A stretch of 64,000 bases of DNA from Polynucleobacter sp. 15G-AUS-farblos (lineage in GTDB: Bacteria; Pseudomonadota; Gammaproteobacteria; Burkholderiales; Burkholderiaceae). The stretch is from positions 186,001 through 250,000 of the forward strand of contig NZ_JACVOM010000002.1 of the NCBI RefSeq assembly GCF_018882445.1, written 5' to 3'. Below, piece by piece: positions 8,703 through 18,082 of the stretch (the first letter of the stretch is position 1; the number at the start of each line of letters is the position of its first letter). The translations under genes were made by a program, and so were the position numbers. The notes below the pieces were generated by a model, which saw nothing but the letters and a program-made list of their open reading frames with translations, was not told the DNA's origin and did not search any database.

Positions 8703-9641
8703 ATGAAGAACTACGTAGCCGTTATTGGTACCGGAATCATGGCTGCAGGTATTGCCGCAGGATTCATTGCTCAAAGTATTCCTGTTGTCATTTTGGGTAG
8801 ATCAAAAGAAAAAGCAGATGCGTGCTTAGATAAAGCCCTCTTACTAGCAAACAAAATTGGCTTGGCAGACCCCAATACCCAAAAGGATGCATCCACCCTC
8901 AAGGCCGAACAATCAACCGACATCCTAGAAGACTGGTCTGACTGGGATCAGTGTTTATGGGTCATTGAAACCGTTGCAGAAAACCTTGCGCTCAAGCAAC
9001 AGGTATTTCAATACTTAGATGGCGTAGTTCCGCCACAAATCCCGATTGGCAGCAATAGCTCTGGATTTCCAATTAGCAAAATTGCTGAAGGACTTAAAAC
9101 AGCTGATCGTATGATGGGTGCTCACTACTTTATGCCTGCTGAGGTTGTGCCTTTAGTAGAAATTGTGATGGGACAAAAAACAAATCTGTCATATGCTCAG
9201 CAAGCTTGCGAGCTTTACAAAAGTATTAGCAAAAAACCGGTACTCGTTAAGAAAGATATTCCTGGCTTCTTGGCTAACCGCATTCAACATGCCCTGATGA
9301 GAGAGGCGCTCTCTTTGGTGCAAGAAGGAATTGCCACACCCGACGATATTGATGATGCTGTGAGATACAGCTTTGGCTTTCGCTATGCCGCCGTTGGGCC
9401 CATGACTCAAAAGGAAATTTCTGGGTGGGATGGCATGGCCAATGCCGCTCGAGAAATTTACCCCTCCCTCTCTAATACCTCCACGCTTCCTCCTAAAGTT
9501 GAGCAATTGATGAAAGAAGGTAAAACGGGAATGAAAGCTGGAGAAGGCTTTAGAAAGTGGACGCCTGAAGAAATCAGCAAGGTATCTGACTCTTACTCCA
9601 GAAGATTAAAAGCAGCCTTTGATGTTCTTAACATTGAATAA
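8703..9641 (+). CDS. 3-hydroxyacyl-CoA dehydrogenase-like NAD-dependent oxidoreductase
   Basis: 312 residues with the family's order: Rossmann domain beginning YVAVIGTGIMAAGIAAGF, then an all-helical domain. SNSSGFPISKIAEGL and GAHYFMPAEVVPLVEIV correspond to the catalytic-loop region with His in GAHYF. KKDIPGFLANRIQHALMREA opens the C-terminal domain. The single-domain size (about 310) fits 3-hydroxybutyryl-CoA dehydrogenase, carnitine 3-dehydrogenase or L-gulonate 3-dehydrogenase (lambda-crystallin) relatives. Given a sugar-lactone context the last two are as likely as a fatty-acid enzyme. It is divergent from the SMP-30 operon and convergent with the enolase-family gene. Confidence 0.75.
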   Translation: MKNYVAVIGTGIMAAGIAAGFIAQSIPVVILGRSKEKADACLDKALLLANKIGLADPNTQKDASTLKAEQSTDILEDWSDWDQCLWVIETVAENLALKQQVFQYLDGVVPPQIPIGSNSSGFPISKIAEGLKTADRMMGAHYFMPAEVVPLVEIVMGQKTNLSYAQQACELYKSISKKPVLVKKDIPGFLANRIQHALMREALSLVQEGIATPDDIDDAVRYSFGFRYAAVGPMTQKEISGWDGMANAAREIYPSLSNTSTLPPKVEQLMKEGKTGMKAGEGFRKWTPEEISKVSDSYSRRLKAAFDVLNIE

Positions 9642-10773
9642 GCGAGTAGCCTTTGGCAAGCGCTTCTTTTACTCTGGACTCATTCGGCGCAATTCCAATG
9701 CCGCTGCCGGCCAATTGAGCAAAATCCAAGTGTCCCCGATTTGCTTTTAAGGCTTGGTCACAAATATCAAACTGCAAGTACTGATTTGACATGCTAAATC
9801 CCCATGGAACTTCACCGAGCGCAAAGCCAATGGCGGCGGTTGCAGCACCAGAGAGAGAAGTCTCAGCGATTTTGCATGCCAAATTGAGTTTGAGATTATT
9901 CGCGCTTAATACTTGTGCCGCCTCAAAACCCTGGAGAACACCTCCAGTCTTGATGAGCTTTAAGCTAGCCCCGTCAAACGCTTTAGCCACAATGAATTCT
10001 TCGATCTCAGACATGCCATGGATAGATTCATCTAAACCAATCGGAATGCGGGATTTTTGTTTTAGTAAAACAAAATCTTCTAAAGCTAAGTCAGCAGGAA
10101 TCAACTGCTCTGCAAAACTTAATTTACTGACTTCGTCTGATTCGCAAAAACGAATGGCATCTTCCAAATTCAGAGCGCAGTTAGCATCCACTGAAATCAC
10201 ATCACCCGCTAGTAAATCGGATAGCATGGCAACCCTTTTGAGATCTTCGCCTAAAGATAGTGAACCTATCTTGATCTTCCAATGTTTAAAGCCTTGGGCT
10301 CGGTATTCCTTAGCATCTGCCACCTCTTTCTCAGGCGAGCCGCCAAGCATTCGTAGCAATGGAATGGGCTTGGGATCAGCCAGATGGGAGAGATTGTTTT
10401 CTGCGCGCAAGTATTTCCATAAAGGGATGGATGCTCTTTTGGTAAACAGATCTAATAAAGCCATCTCCACACAGGATTTAGCAGAGGCATTGCCATACAA
10501 AATGCTGGAAAAGTTATCAGCAAAATCTTGTGGGTCACCCCACTCGCAAGACTTGGCGCCCTCTACAAGATACTTCACGCTGCCCAAAAGACTGTCCAAG
10601 GTTTCACCGGTCATGAGTGGCGCCACCGAGGCCTCGCCCCAACCTGTTCGCCCCTCTTCATCCCTTAGGCAGAGAAGAACCGTTTTGGCATCTCGCACGA
10701 ATTCTCGCGCCATCTTAATCGGCTCAATGAGCGGTATAGAGAGCGGATAGATGGTCGCTTGAGTAATTTTCAT
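9628..10773 (-). CDS. Enolase-superfamily enzyme (muconate cycloisomerase/mandelate racemase type)
   Basis: 381 residues from the ATG at 10773, which has AAGG about ten bases upstream; an in-frame extension to 10809 has no support. An N-terminal capping domain (WGEASVAPLMTGETL) is followed by a barrel. The KxK catalytic pair is in HWKIKIGSL. Metal ligands appear as Asp in SVDANCAL, Glu in SFAEQLIP and Asp in GLDESI, with the opposite Lys in GASLKLIKTGG. This arrangement is that of the muconate lactonizing enzyme/dipeptide epimerase subgroup. The substrate is unknown; the neighbours suggest a lactone or acid sugar. Its 3' end overlaps that of the dehydrogenase gene by 14 bp on the opposite strand. 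Confidence 0.8.
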   Translation of the reverse strand: MKITQATIYPLSIPLIEPIKMAREFVRDAKTVLLCLRDEEGRTGWGEASVAPLMTGETLDSLLGSVKYLVEGAKSCEWGDPQDFADNFSSILYGNASAKSCVEMALLDLFTKRASIPLWKYLRAENNLSHLADPKPIPLLRMLGGSPEKEVADAKEYRAQGFKHWKIKIGSLSLGEDLKRVAMLSDLLAGDVISVDANCALNLEDAIRFCESDEVSKLSFAEQLIPADLALEDFVLLKQKSRIPIGLDESIHGMSEIEEFIVAKAFDGASLKLIKTGGVLQGFEAAQVLSANNLKLNLACKIAETSLSGAATAAIGFALGEVPWGFSMSNQYLQFDICDQALKANRGHLDFAQLAGSGIGIAPNESRVKEALAKGYSLIQC

Positions 10774-10937
10774 TGGTAGAACCTTACATGAGATTGAGTA
10801 TTTTGACATTCCTTTTGCAAGAAGCCATTCTTCCGATATGCTAAGGAATATACGCGCCCTAATAAGGCCTTGAATTGCATTAAAACGAATAATGAGACGA
10901 TTTACAAGAAACCAATTTACGTAACTGAAAGACTGAC

Positions 10938-12485
10938 ATGATCGAAACTACTGGAAAAAAATTAGCCGGCCCTATTATTCGCCTGCACCCGAACGACAAT
11001 ATTGTGGTGGCCCGCGTAGATGTTGGCATTGGTACTGAAGTACCGAGTGAGCACTTCACAAGCCGCAGTCAAGTTCCAGCAGGCTACAAAATTGCTACTA
11101 AGAAAATTCTTAAAGGCGAACCCATTCTGAAATACAACGTGACAGTGGGTTTTGCGAATGTCGATATTGAACCAGGCACCATGGTGCACAGTCACAACAC
11201 TGAGTTTCGTGAATTCGATCGTGACTATGCTTATGCCAGCGAATATAAGCCTACGGATATGCTGCCAGAGTCTGAGCGCGCCACCTTTCAAGGTTATGTC
11301 CGTGCCAATGGCAAAGTAGGAACGCGTAATTTCATTGGTATCCTGTCAACCGTCAATTGTTCAGCAACGGTTGTCAATCGAATTGCCGATTGGTTTACGC
11401 CAGAACGCTTAAAAGATTATCCAAACGTGGATGGCGTTGTTGCATTCAGCCATGACATTGGTTGCGGCATGGAAATGAGTGGCGAGCCGATGCAATTACT
11501 CCGTCGCACCATGGCAGGTTATGCACGTCACCCAAATCTAGCAGCAGCACTCATTGTTGGTCTGGGTTGCGAACGTAATCAACTCAAAGGCTTAATGGAG
11601 CAAGAAGATCTGAAAGAAGGTCACAACCTCCACACCTTCATCATGCAAGAGTCAGGCGGTACCCGTAAGACTATCGAAGCAGGTATCGAAGCTGTAAAAG
11701 CATTACTGCCCGAGGCTAATAAAGTAAGGCGTGAGACGGTATCAGCGAGTCACCTCACCGTTGGTTTGCAATGCGGTGGTTCAGATGGTTTCTCTTCCAT
11801 TACCGCAAACCCAGCATTAGGTGCAGCAATCGATATTTTGTCGCGCCATGGCGGTACGGGTATTTTGTCCGAGACGCCAGAGATCTATGGTGTTGAGCAT
11901 ACCCTCACTCGCAGAGCAGCGAACCAAGCCATTGGTGAGAAATTGATTCAACGCATCCGCTGGTGGAAAGATGAATACTCAGTAGGTAGAGATGTGCAGA
12001 TCAACGGCAAAGTCAGCCCGGGCAATCAAATTGGTGGCCTAGCCAACATCTTTGAAAAATCGCTAGGCTCCTCCATGAAGGGAGGCACAGGTCCTTTGAT
12101 GGAAGTCTATAAATATGCTGAGCCTGTCACTGCTAAAGGCTTCGTCTTTATGGATACCCCAGGATTTGACCCGGTCTCGGCTACCGGTCAAATTGCAGGT
12201 GGCGCCAACCTAGTCGCATTTACTACTGGCCGTGGATCCATGTTTGGCTCTAAGCCAGCGCCATGCATCAAATTAGCCACTAATACCCCAATGTATGAGC
12301 GCTTGACCGAAGATATGGATATCAATTGCGGTGAAATCCTCGATGGTACCGTCTCTGTTCAAGAAATGGGCCAGCGCATTTTTGAGCTTTTTTTACGCAC
12401 CGCCTCTGGAGAGCCATCCAAAAGCGAGCTCCTTGGCCTGGGCGATTATGAATTTGTTCCATGGCAAATCGGCGTAATGAGCTAA
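10938..12485 (+). CDS. UxaA-family dehydratase (altronate/galactarate dehydratase type)
   Basis: A 515-residue protein with an N-terminal SAF-like domain (about 10-95, HPNDNIVVARVDVGIG) and the large UxaA C-terminal domain (VRANGKVGTRNFIGILSTVNCSATVV, HDIGCGMEMSGE, GLGCERNQ, GLQCGGSDGFSSITANPALG, FMDTPGFDPVSATGQIAGGA). These are Fe-dependent dehydratases of altronate, galactarate or related acids giving 2-keto-3-deoxy acids. It lacks a clear ribosome site. It stands alone after the divergent enolase-family gene, and with the lactonase, hydroxyacid dehydrogenase and receptor genes makes a sugar-acid catabolic island likely. The exact acid cannot be told from sequence. Confidence 0.85.
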   Translation: MIETTGKKLAGPIIRLHPNDNIVVARVDVGIGTEVPSEHFTSRSQVPAGYKIATKKILKGEPILKYNVTVGFANVDIEPGTMVHSHNTEFREFDRDYAYASEYKPTDMLPESERATFQGYVRANGKVGTRNFIGILSTVNCSATVVNRIADWFTPERLKDYPNVDGVVAFSHDIGCGMEMSGEPMQLLRRTMAGYARHPNLAAALIVGLGCERNQLKGLMEQEDLKEGHNLHTFIMQESGGTRKTIEAGIEAVKALLPEANKVRRETVSASHLTVGLQCGGSDGFSSITANPALGAAIDILSRHGGTGILSETPEIYGVEHTLTRRAANQAIGEKLIQRIRWWKDEYSVGRDVQINGKVSPGNQIGGLANIFEKSLGSSMKGGTGPLMEVYKYAEPVTAKGFVFMDTPGFDPVSATGQIAGGANLVAFTTGRGSMFGSKPAPCIKLATNTPMYERLTEDMDINCGEILDGTVSVQEMGQRIFELFLRTASGEPSKSELLGLGDYEFVPWQIGVMS

Positions 12486-12545
12486 TAGGACGGTAGAATT
12501 AATCCTTGAAGTTCAAACGAGACTTAATCGAAATTTATAAGACTT

Positions 12546-13517
12546 ATGAAATTTAGGGATTACTACGAAACCTTGGGGGTAGCGCGTTCCGCTACCGAGG
12601 CTGAGATCAAATCAGCCTACCGAAAATTAGCTCGCAAATATCACCCGGATGTGAATAAAGAGTCTGGGGCTGAAGAGCAGTTCAAAGCGATTGGTGAGGC
12701 ATACGCAGTTCTCAAAGATACTGAGAAGCGAGCTGCCTATGATCGCTTTGGCGAAAACTGGAAAAATGGTCAAGACTTTACCCCGCCTCCAAATTGGAAT
12801 GAGGGTTTTGAGTACGCTGATGGTGGTGGCCATGGTGGCTATGGCGGCGGCTTTGATGGTGATCAAAGTGAATTCTTTGAATCTCTTTTTGGCAGAGGCC
12901 GACATCGTCAAGGTGGACGTGGTGGCAATGCCCGTCAAGGCATGAACTTTAAGGGCCAAGATCATCACGCCAAAATCTTGATTGATTTAGCAGATGCCTA
13001 CAACGGTGCTAAACGTACCATTGCATTACACATGCCTACTCAAGATGCGCAAGGTCACGTCAGCACGCAAGAGCGGAAGTTAGATGTCAGCATTCCAAAA
13101 GGAATTAAAGCCGGACAAAATCTACGTCTCTCTGGTCAGGGTGGTCCCGGCATGGGCGAAGGCGGCCCCGGCGATCTCTATTTAGAAATTGACTTTCATC
13201 CAAGTGCTATCTATCGTGTAGAAGGCAAAGATGTTTATGTTGATATCCCTTTGGCACCATGGGAAGCGGCGCTGGGCACTACGGTTAATGTACCTACCCC
13301 TGCGGGATCAACTTTGGAACTCAAAATTCCAGCGGGCACTGTAGCCGGTCGCAAGATGCGACTCAAAGGTAAAGGTATTCCAAGTGCTGAAGCTGGTGAT
13401 CTTTATGTAATTCCAACCATCGCATTACCGCCTGCTCAAACAGACGCAGAAAAAGAAGCGTATCAACAATTTGAGAAGGCTTTTGATTTCAACCCAAGAA
13501 CACACTTGAAGGGATGA
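12546..13517 (+). CDS. cbpA: DnaJ-class co-chaperone CbpA
   Basis: 323 residues. J domain at about 4-70 with HPD (37-39), then a Gly-rich linker (about 90-135), then two DnaJ C-terminal beta domains (about 138-305). There is no Cys-rich zinc domain, which separates CbpA from DnaJ. CbpA stimulates DnaK ATPase and also binds curved DNA in E. coli. The stop overlaps the following cbpM start (ATGA), so the two are translationally coupled. Confidence 0.9.
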   Translation: MKFRDYYETLGVARSATEAEIKSAYRKLARKYHPDVNKESGAEEQFKAIGEAYAVLKDTEKRAAYDRFGENWKNGQDFTPPPNWNEGFEYADGGGHGGYGGGFDGDQSEFFESLFGRGRHRQGGRGGNARQGMNFKGQDHHAKILIDLADAYNGAKRTIALHMPTQDAQGHVSTQERKLDVSIPKGIKAGQNLRLSGQGGPGMGEGGPGDLYLEIDFHPSAIYRVEGKDVYVDIPLAPWEAALGTTVNVPTPAGSTLELKIPAGTVAGRKMRLKGKGIPSAEAGDLYVIPTIALPPAQTDAEKEAYQQFEKAFDFNPRTHLKG

Positions 13518-13834
13518 TGAAGATGACACAAACTAATATCACCTGGATTGAAGGTAGCGTTGTAGAAAATGAAGTGCATATGAGCATTGTGGAACTATCC
13601 CATGCTTCACGCACTCCTGAAGATCTCATCATGTCATGGGTATCTGAAGGCGTACTGAGCCCAACAGGATCATCACCACAAGATTGGCGTTTTAGTGGAG
13701 ACTCGCTACGTAGAGCAAAGACTGCGGCTCACCTGACACATGATCTTGAACTCAATGTTCCAGGCGTTGCCTTGGCAATAGATCTCTTAGAAGAAATCGC
13801 CCAACTGCGCGCCCGTCTACAGATTGGTAATTAA
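13514..13834 (+). CDS. cbpM: Chaperone modulator CbpM
   Basis: 106 residues. It resembles MerR-like helix-turn-helix proteins of the CbpM family, which bind the CbpA J domain and inhibit it. The block LIMSWVSEGVLSP and the run RRAKTAAHLTHDLELNVPGV (the family's modified wing) followed by a short coiled C-terminus (ALAIDLLEEIAQLRARL) are typical. It starts within the cbpA stop codon. Further in-frame ATG codons at 13517 and 13523 make the exact start uncertain. Confidence 0.85.
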   Translation: MMKMTQTNITWIEGSVVENEVHMSIVELSHASRTPEDLIMSWVSEGVLSPTGSSPQDWRFSGDSLRRAKTAAHLTHDLELNVPGVALAIDLLEEIAQLRARLQIGN

Positions 13835-13840
13835 AAACGC

Positions 13841-15772
13841 TTAAGACTCGGAGCGGCTTAAGAGCTGCTCCCAGCGCTGCAGTTTTTGATCCAGTTGTTC
13901 TGTAATTTCCGTTAATCTGGCCTGCATACTAGCAGCCAACTCAGGTTCATTTTTATACAAATCAGGGTTGCTCATAGCAATCCCAATTTCAGCCTGCTCC
14001 GTTTCAAGCTCCTCAATCTGCAGTGGCAGCGCCTCTAACTCCTGACGCTCCTTACCATTGAGTTTTTGTACTCCACTCTTTGCAGCCTTCACTTCTGGCT
14101 TCACTTCAACCTTAGCTTCAGTTTTAGCCTCGGCTTTAGGTGAAGTTTTTTCAGAGCTACTTGCATTAGCTGCACGAATCTTGTCTGAGCGGGCTTTCTG
14201 GATCTTCCAATCCTCATAACCCCCTTCATACTCTCGCCAAAATCCATCGCCTTCATTGGCAATAATGCTGGTGACGACGTTGTCCAAGAAGTAGCGGTCA
14301 TGACTGACTAAGAAGACGGTGCCTTTGTAATCCTGCAGTAATTGCTCAAGTAGATCTAAGGTGTCAATATCCAAGTCGTTTGTTGGCTCATCCAATACCA
14401 AGACATTTGCCGGTCTTGCAAAAAGGCGTGCTAACAATAAACGATTGCGCTCACCGCCGGATAAGGTGCTTACTGGAGAGTTTGTTCTTTCAGGTGCAAA
14501 TAAAAAATCACTTAAGTAGCTCTTCACGTGCTTTTTATTGCCATTGATTTCAATCCATTCACTACCTGGGCTAATGTAATCTTCTAATGAAGCATTGAGA
14601 TCAAGGCCTTCGCGCATTTGATCAAAATAAGCCACTTCAATTCGGGTACCCATCGTCGCGGTACCGGAGTCTGGTGCGATGGTTCCTAAAATCAGTTTTA
14701 ACAAGGTTGTTTTACCAGCGCCGTTAGGGCCAAGTAAACCGACCTTATCTCCACGCAAAATGGTTGCCGTGAAGTCTTGCACAATCGGGCGATCGTATGA
14801 CTTAGAAACATTTTGTAAGTCGGCAACAATCTTGCCACTGCGATCACCAGCAGAGACTGCCAGCTTCACCTGACCAATGGCATCTCTACGTTGCGCACGA
14901 CTGGCGCGGAGATTTTCTAGGCGAGCTATACGGGCCACGCTTCTGGTGCGGCGGGCTTCTACCCCTTTACGTATCCATACCTCTTCTTGTGCCAGCAATT
15001 TATCTGCTCTTGCATTTGCCAAAGATTCTGAATTGAGTTCTTGATCCTTAAGAACTTCATACGCAGAAAAGTTTCCAGGGTAAGAGCGCAAAATACCGCG
15101 ATCTAACTCCACAATCTGAGTACAAACGTTATCCAAGAAGGCGCGATCATGGGTAATCAAGATGACGGAGCCTTGATATTCTTTGAGAAGCTCTTCTAAC
15201 CAAGCGATCGAATCTAAATCTAAGTGATTGGTAGGCTCATCTAATAACAGTACATCAGGCATTTCCACTAAAGCGCGGGCTAATGCCACTCGCTTTTTAG
15301 TACCCCCTGATAAGGTATTAATTTTGACATCGGCTTCTAAATGCAAACGATCGAGTGTTTCATAAACGCGTTGCTCCCAATTCCAGCCACTGAGAGCTTC
15401 AAGCTGAGACTGCACTTCATCTAGACGATGATGGGAAGCGTCATCCCATTCGCCAACACTTAAGGCCTCATACTCCTCACGCAAAGCCTTAGCTTGCGCC
15501 ACCCCTTTCGAGACGGCATCAAAAACAGTTTCCTCAGCTTCAAAAATAGGCTCTTGTGGCACATACGCTATCCGCAATCCTTGCTGATATTGCAATAGCC
15601 CATCATCCATTTTTTCAATGCCGGCCAGGATCTTTAATAAGGAAGATTTGCCAGTGCCATTACGGCCAATTAAGCCAACACGTTCACCAGATTCCAGTGA
15701 AAAAGCGGTGTTAGCGAGGAGGTCAACGTGGCCAAAAGCCAGTTTTGCATCAGTAAGTACGATTAAAGCCAT
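13841..15772 (-). CDS. uup: ABC-F protein Uup
   Basis: 643 residues without membrane segments. Two ABC cassettes: Walker A GRNGTGKSS and GPNGAGKTT, signatures LSGGTKKR and LSGGERNR, Walker B LLLDEPTNHLDLDS and LVLDEPTNDLDIDT. A linker between them holds an Arg-rich P-site-like helix region (about 240-300), and a charged C-terminal coiled coil follows a Lys/Ala/Glu-rich linker (about 535-643). This is the Uup architecture. ABC-F proteins act on ribosomes; Uup also affects transposon precise excision in E. coli and binds DNA via its C-terminal domain. It is convergent with cbpM, 6 nt apart. Confidence 0.9.
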   Translation of the reverse strand: MALIVLTDAKLAFGHVDLLANTAFSLESGERVGLIGRNGTGKSSLLKILAGIEKMDDGLLQYQQGLRIAYVPQEPIFEAEETVFDAVSKGVAQAKALREEYEALSVGEWDDASHHRLDEVQSQLEALSGWNWEQRVYETLDRLHLEADVKINTLSGGTKKRVALARALVEMPDVLLLDEPTNHLDLDSIAWLEELLKEYQGSVILITHDRAFLDNVCTQIVELDRGILRSYPGNFSAYEVLKDQELNSESLANARADKLLAQEEVWIRKGVEARRTRSVARIARLENLRASRAQRRDAIGQVKLAVSAGDRSGKIVADLQNVSKSYDRPIVQDFTATILRGDKVGLLGPNGAGKTTLLKLILGTIAPDSGTATMGTRIEVAYFDQMREGLDLNASLEDYISPGSEWIEINGNKKHVKSYLSDFLFAPERTNSPVSTLSGGERNRLLLARLFARPANVLVLDEPTNDLDIDTLDLLEQLLQDYKGTVFLVSHDRYFLDNVVTSIIANEGDGFWREYEGGYEDWKIQKARSDKIRAANASSSEKTSPKAEAKTEAKVEVKPEVKAAKSGVQKLNGKERQELEALPLQIEELETEQAEIGIAMSNPDLYKNEPELAASMQARLTEITEQLDQKLQRWEQLLSRSES

Positions 15773-15839
15773 GGCGACATTATCGTCACTAAAGGAAAAG
15801 TTGGGATATTTCGGTCAATTTCTGCGAGACTAGTATCAA

Positions 15840-16436
15840 ATGATCTGCAAACTAAGTCCCTCCGCACCCCGCCTCATCCTCTTTGCCGGCCATGCTGGCA
15901 CTGGAAAATCAACACTGGCTAAACGAGCCCTGCCCCTCATTATTGAAAAGACAGGGGAAGATTTTTTCTTTTTAGATAAAGACACCGTCTATGGCGCCTT
16001 TAGTGCCCATGTGATGGAACTCACCACTCATAATGCAAATGATCGAGATAGTCCCTTCTATCTTGAAAATCTCCGAGACTGGGAATACCGAGGCCTCATC
16101 GAGGTCGCCAAAGAGAATCTTTTACTCGGTGTGAACGTCATTTTAGTTGGCCCCTTCTCTAAGGAAATTCAGAGTGGGCAAATGTTTGACCCTTTAGCCC
16201 TGGGCATACCACCGCAAACTCGCATTCAGATCGCGTGGATTGATTTAGCAGAGAATGAGGCAAAGCGACGAATGGAAAAACGTGCCGACTCTCGGGATGA
16301 GTGGAAGCTAGCGCACTGGGATCAATATGTGGGTCGCCGAATCGATCCACCGCAACATACCGCAATCAAACGCTTTGATAACCTTCATTTTGATGAAGAG
16401 CTATTTAACAAATTGGTTGATGATTTGATTAAATAA
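15840..16436 (+). CDS. P-loop AAA-type small-molecule kinase-like ATPase
   Basis: 198 residues. Walker A GHAGTGKSTLAKR (20-32), a DKD segment (about 48-50), and a lid-like Arg/Lys-rich stretch AKRRMEKRADSRDEWKLAHW (about 142-161). This layout resembles the zeta-toxin/AAA_33/gluconate-kinase-like nucleoside and sugar kinases. No antitoxin is adjacent, so I do not call it a toxin. It is divergent from uup by 67 bp, and convergent with the next gene. Substrate unknown. Confidence 0.65.
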   Translation: MICKLSPSAPRLILFAGHAGTGKSTLAKRALPLIIEKTGEDFFFLDKDTVYGAFSAHVMELTTHNANDRDSPFYLENLRDWEYRGLIEVAKENLLLGVNVILVGPFSKEIQSGQMFDPLALGIPPQTRIQIAWIDLAENEAKRRMEKRADSRDEWKLAHWDQYVGRRIDPPQHTAIKRFDNLHFDEELFNKLVDDLIK

Positions 16437-16462
16437 ATCAAATGCCTGCTTACTATTCATTA

Positions 16463-18073
16463 TTAAGCTAGATAATCTAAAGCTACTGCTTCTGCTACTT
16501 TAATCCCATCCACCCCAGCAGACAAGATTCCACCAGCATACCCCGCTCCTTCGCCCGCAGGATAAAGACCTTTGATATTTAAACTCTGGAAATTATGACC
16601 CCGGGTAATACGTAAAGGCGAAGAGGTTCGGGTCTCTACCCCGGTTAATACCGCATCCTTCATTGAAAAACCTTTGATCTGTTTCTCAAAGGCAGGAATA
16701 GCCTCACGAATAGCTTCGATGGCATACGCCGGCAAACTTTCTGCTAAATCCGTCAGATGTACCCCAGGCTTATACGATGGCAGCACGCTACCAAATTCTG
16801 TAGAAGGCTTACCTGCCAAAAAGTCACCCACCAATTGACCAGGGGCTTCATAAGTTCGCCCACCTAATTCATAAGCCTTTGATTCAATGGCGCGCTGAAA
16901 CTCAATACCGGCTAATGGACCGCCCGGATAATCTTCAGGAGTAATGCCCACGACGATTCCCGCGTTGGCGTTACGCTCATTACGACTGTATTGACTCATG
17001 CCATTAGTCACCACCCTATTAGGCTCTGAGGTGGCAGCAACGACAGTGCCGCCGGGACACATACAGAAGCTATATACAGAGCGGCCGTTCTGGGCGTGAT
17101 GAACTAATTTGTAATCTGCTGCACCGATCAACTCATTGCCTGCATGCGGACCCAACCTTGCCCGATCAATTAATGACTGTGGATGCTCAATTCGGAAACC
17201 AACTGAAAATGGCTTGGCCTCCATAAATACTCCTGCATCATGCAAGGCCTGAAAAGTATCCCGTGCGCTATGACCCAAGGCCAATATCACATGATTGGCC
17301 GCCAGATCTGGATGATTCTCAATTTTGATACCCGTGATTTGATCATTCTGAATATCAAACCCGATTACTTTTTGATTAAAGCGAATTTCACCACCAAGCT
17401 CGATGATGTGTTGACGTATTTTTTCAACTACGCCGACTAAACGGAAGGTGCCTATATGAGGCTTGGCAACATAACGAATCTCTTCTGGCGCGCCTGCTTT
17501 AATAAACTCCGCAATGACCTTGCGTCCATAAAACTTCGGGTCTTTGATTTGGCTGTAGAGCTTGCCATCTGAGAAGGTGCCAGCGCCGCCCTCTCCGAAT
17601 TGAACATTCGACTCTGGATTGAGAACATTTTTACGCCACAAGCCCCAGGTATCTTGAGTGCGCTCACGTACTGGCTTGCCACGCTCTAAAACAATCGGCT
17701 TAAATCCCATTTGCGCTAATAGCAATGCGGCAAAAATTCCGCAAGGTCCAAATCCAATCACAACAGGTCGTAATGCTGCTCCGCTTGCAATCGATTCTGG
17801 CGCCTTGGCTATAAAGTGATAACTGGTGTCGGGTGATGGCCGAATATGAATGTCATTAGAGAACTTCTTGAGTAAGCCATCCTCATCTTTAACAGAACAA
17901 TCTACGGTGTAGATGAAGGCTAGCGCAACATTCTTTCTAGCGTCATAGCTACGCTTAAAGACCTCAAATGAGATGAGATCTTTGCTAGATAACTGTAAAC
18001 GCTTGAGAATCGCCTCCTCAATAGCCTCCGGAGGATGGCTGATAGGTAAACGAAGTTCAGTAATGCGAATCAT
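16463..18073 (-). CDS. FAD-dependent dehydrogenase, COG2509 type
   Basis: 536 residues. An N-terminal domain of about 90 residues (TELRLPISHPPEAIEEAILK) precedes a two-segment FAD domain starting PVVIGFGPCGIFAALLLAQMG. NVQFGEGGAGTFSDGKLYSQ is a strong marker of the uncharacterised COG2509 family, and the C-terminus GLYPAGEGAGYAGGILSAGVDGI closes the FAD site. Length and domain order match the family, which has no established substrate. The upstream gene on the same strand encodes a Bug-type receptor 10 nt away, so these two may be cotranscribed. Confidence 0.8.
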   Translation of the reverse strand: MIRITELRLPISHPPEAIEEAILKRLQLSSKDLISFEVFKRSYDARKNVALAFIYTVDCSVKDEDGLLKKFSNDIHIRPSPDTSYHFIAKAPESIASGAALRPVVIGFGPCGIFAALLLAQMGFKPIVLERGKPVRERTQDTWGLWRKNVLNPESNVQFGEGGAGTFSDGKLYSQIKDPKFYGRKVIAEFIKAGAPEEIRYVAKPHIGTFRLVGVVEKIRQHIIELGGEIRFNQKVIGFDIQNDQITGIKIENHPDLAANHVILALGHSARDTFQALHDAGVFMEAKPFSVGFRIEHPQSLIDRARLGPHAGNELIGAADYKLVHHAQNGRSVYSFCMCPGGTVVAATSEPNRVVTNGMSQYSRNERNANAGIVVGITPEDYPGGPLAGIEFQRAIESKAYELGGRTYEAPGQLVGDFLAGKPSTEFGSVLPSYKPGVHLTDLAESLPAYAIEAIREAIPAFEKQIKGFSMKDAVLTGVETRTSSPLRITRGHNFQSLNIKGLYPAGEGAGYAGGILSAGVDGIKVAEAVALDYLA

Positions 18074-18082
18074 GAATACGAC

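Noticed and set aside
9791..10750. A long open frame of 319 codons on the plus strand
   Set aside because: It lies wholly antisense to the enolase-superfamily gene, has Ser/Arg-rich composition typical of an antisense frame, no ribosome site and no recognisable motif.
15840..16436. P-loop protein as a zeta-type toxin
   Set aside because: The lid is zeta/kinase-like but no epsilon antitoxin is present and the gene is next to uup; left as a kinase-like ATPase.
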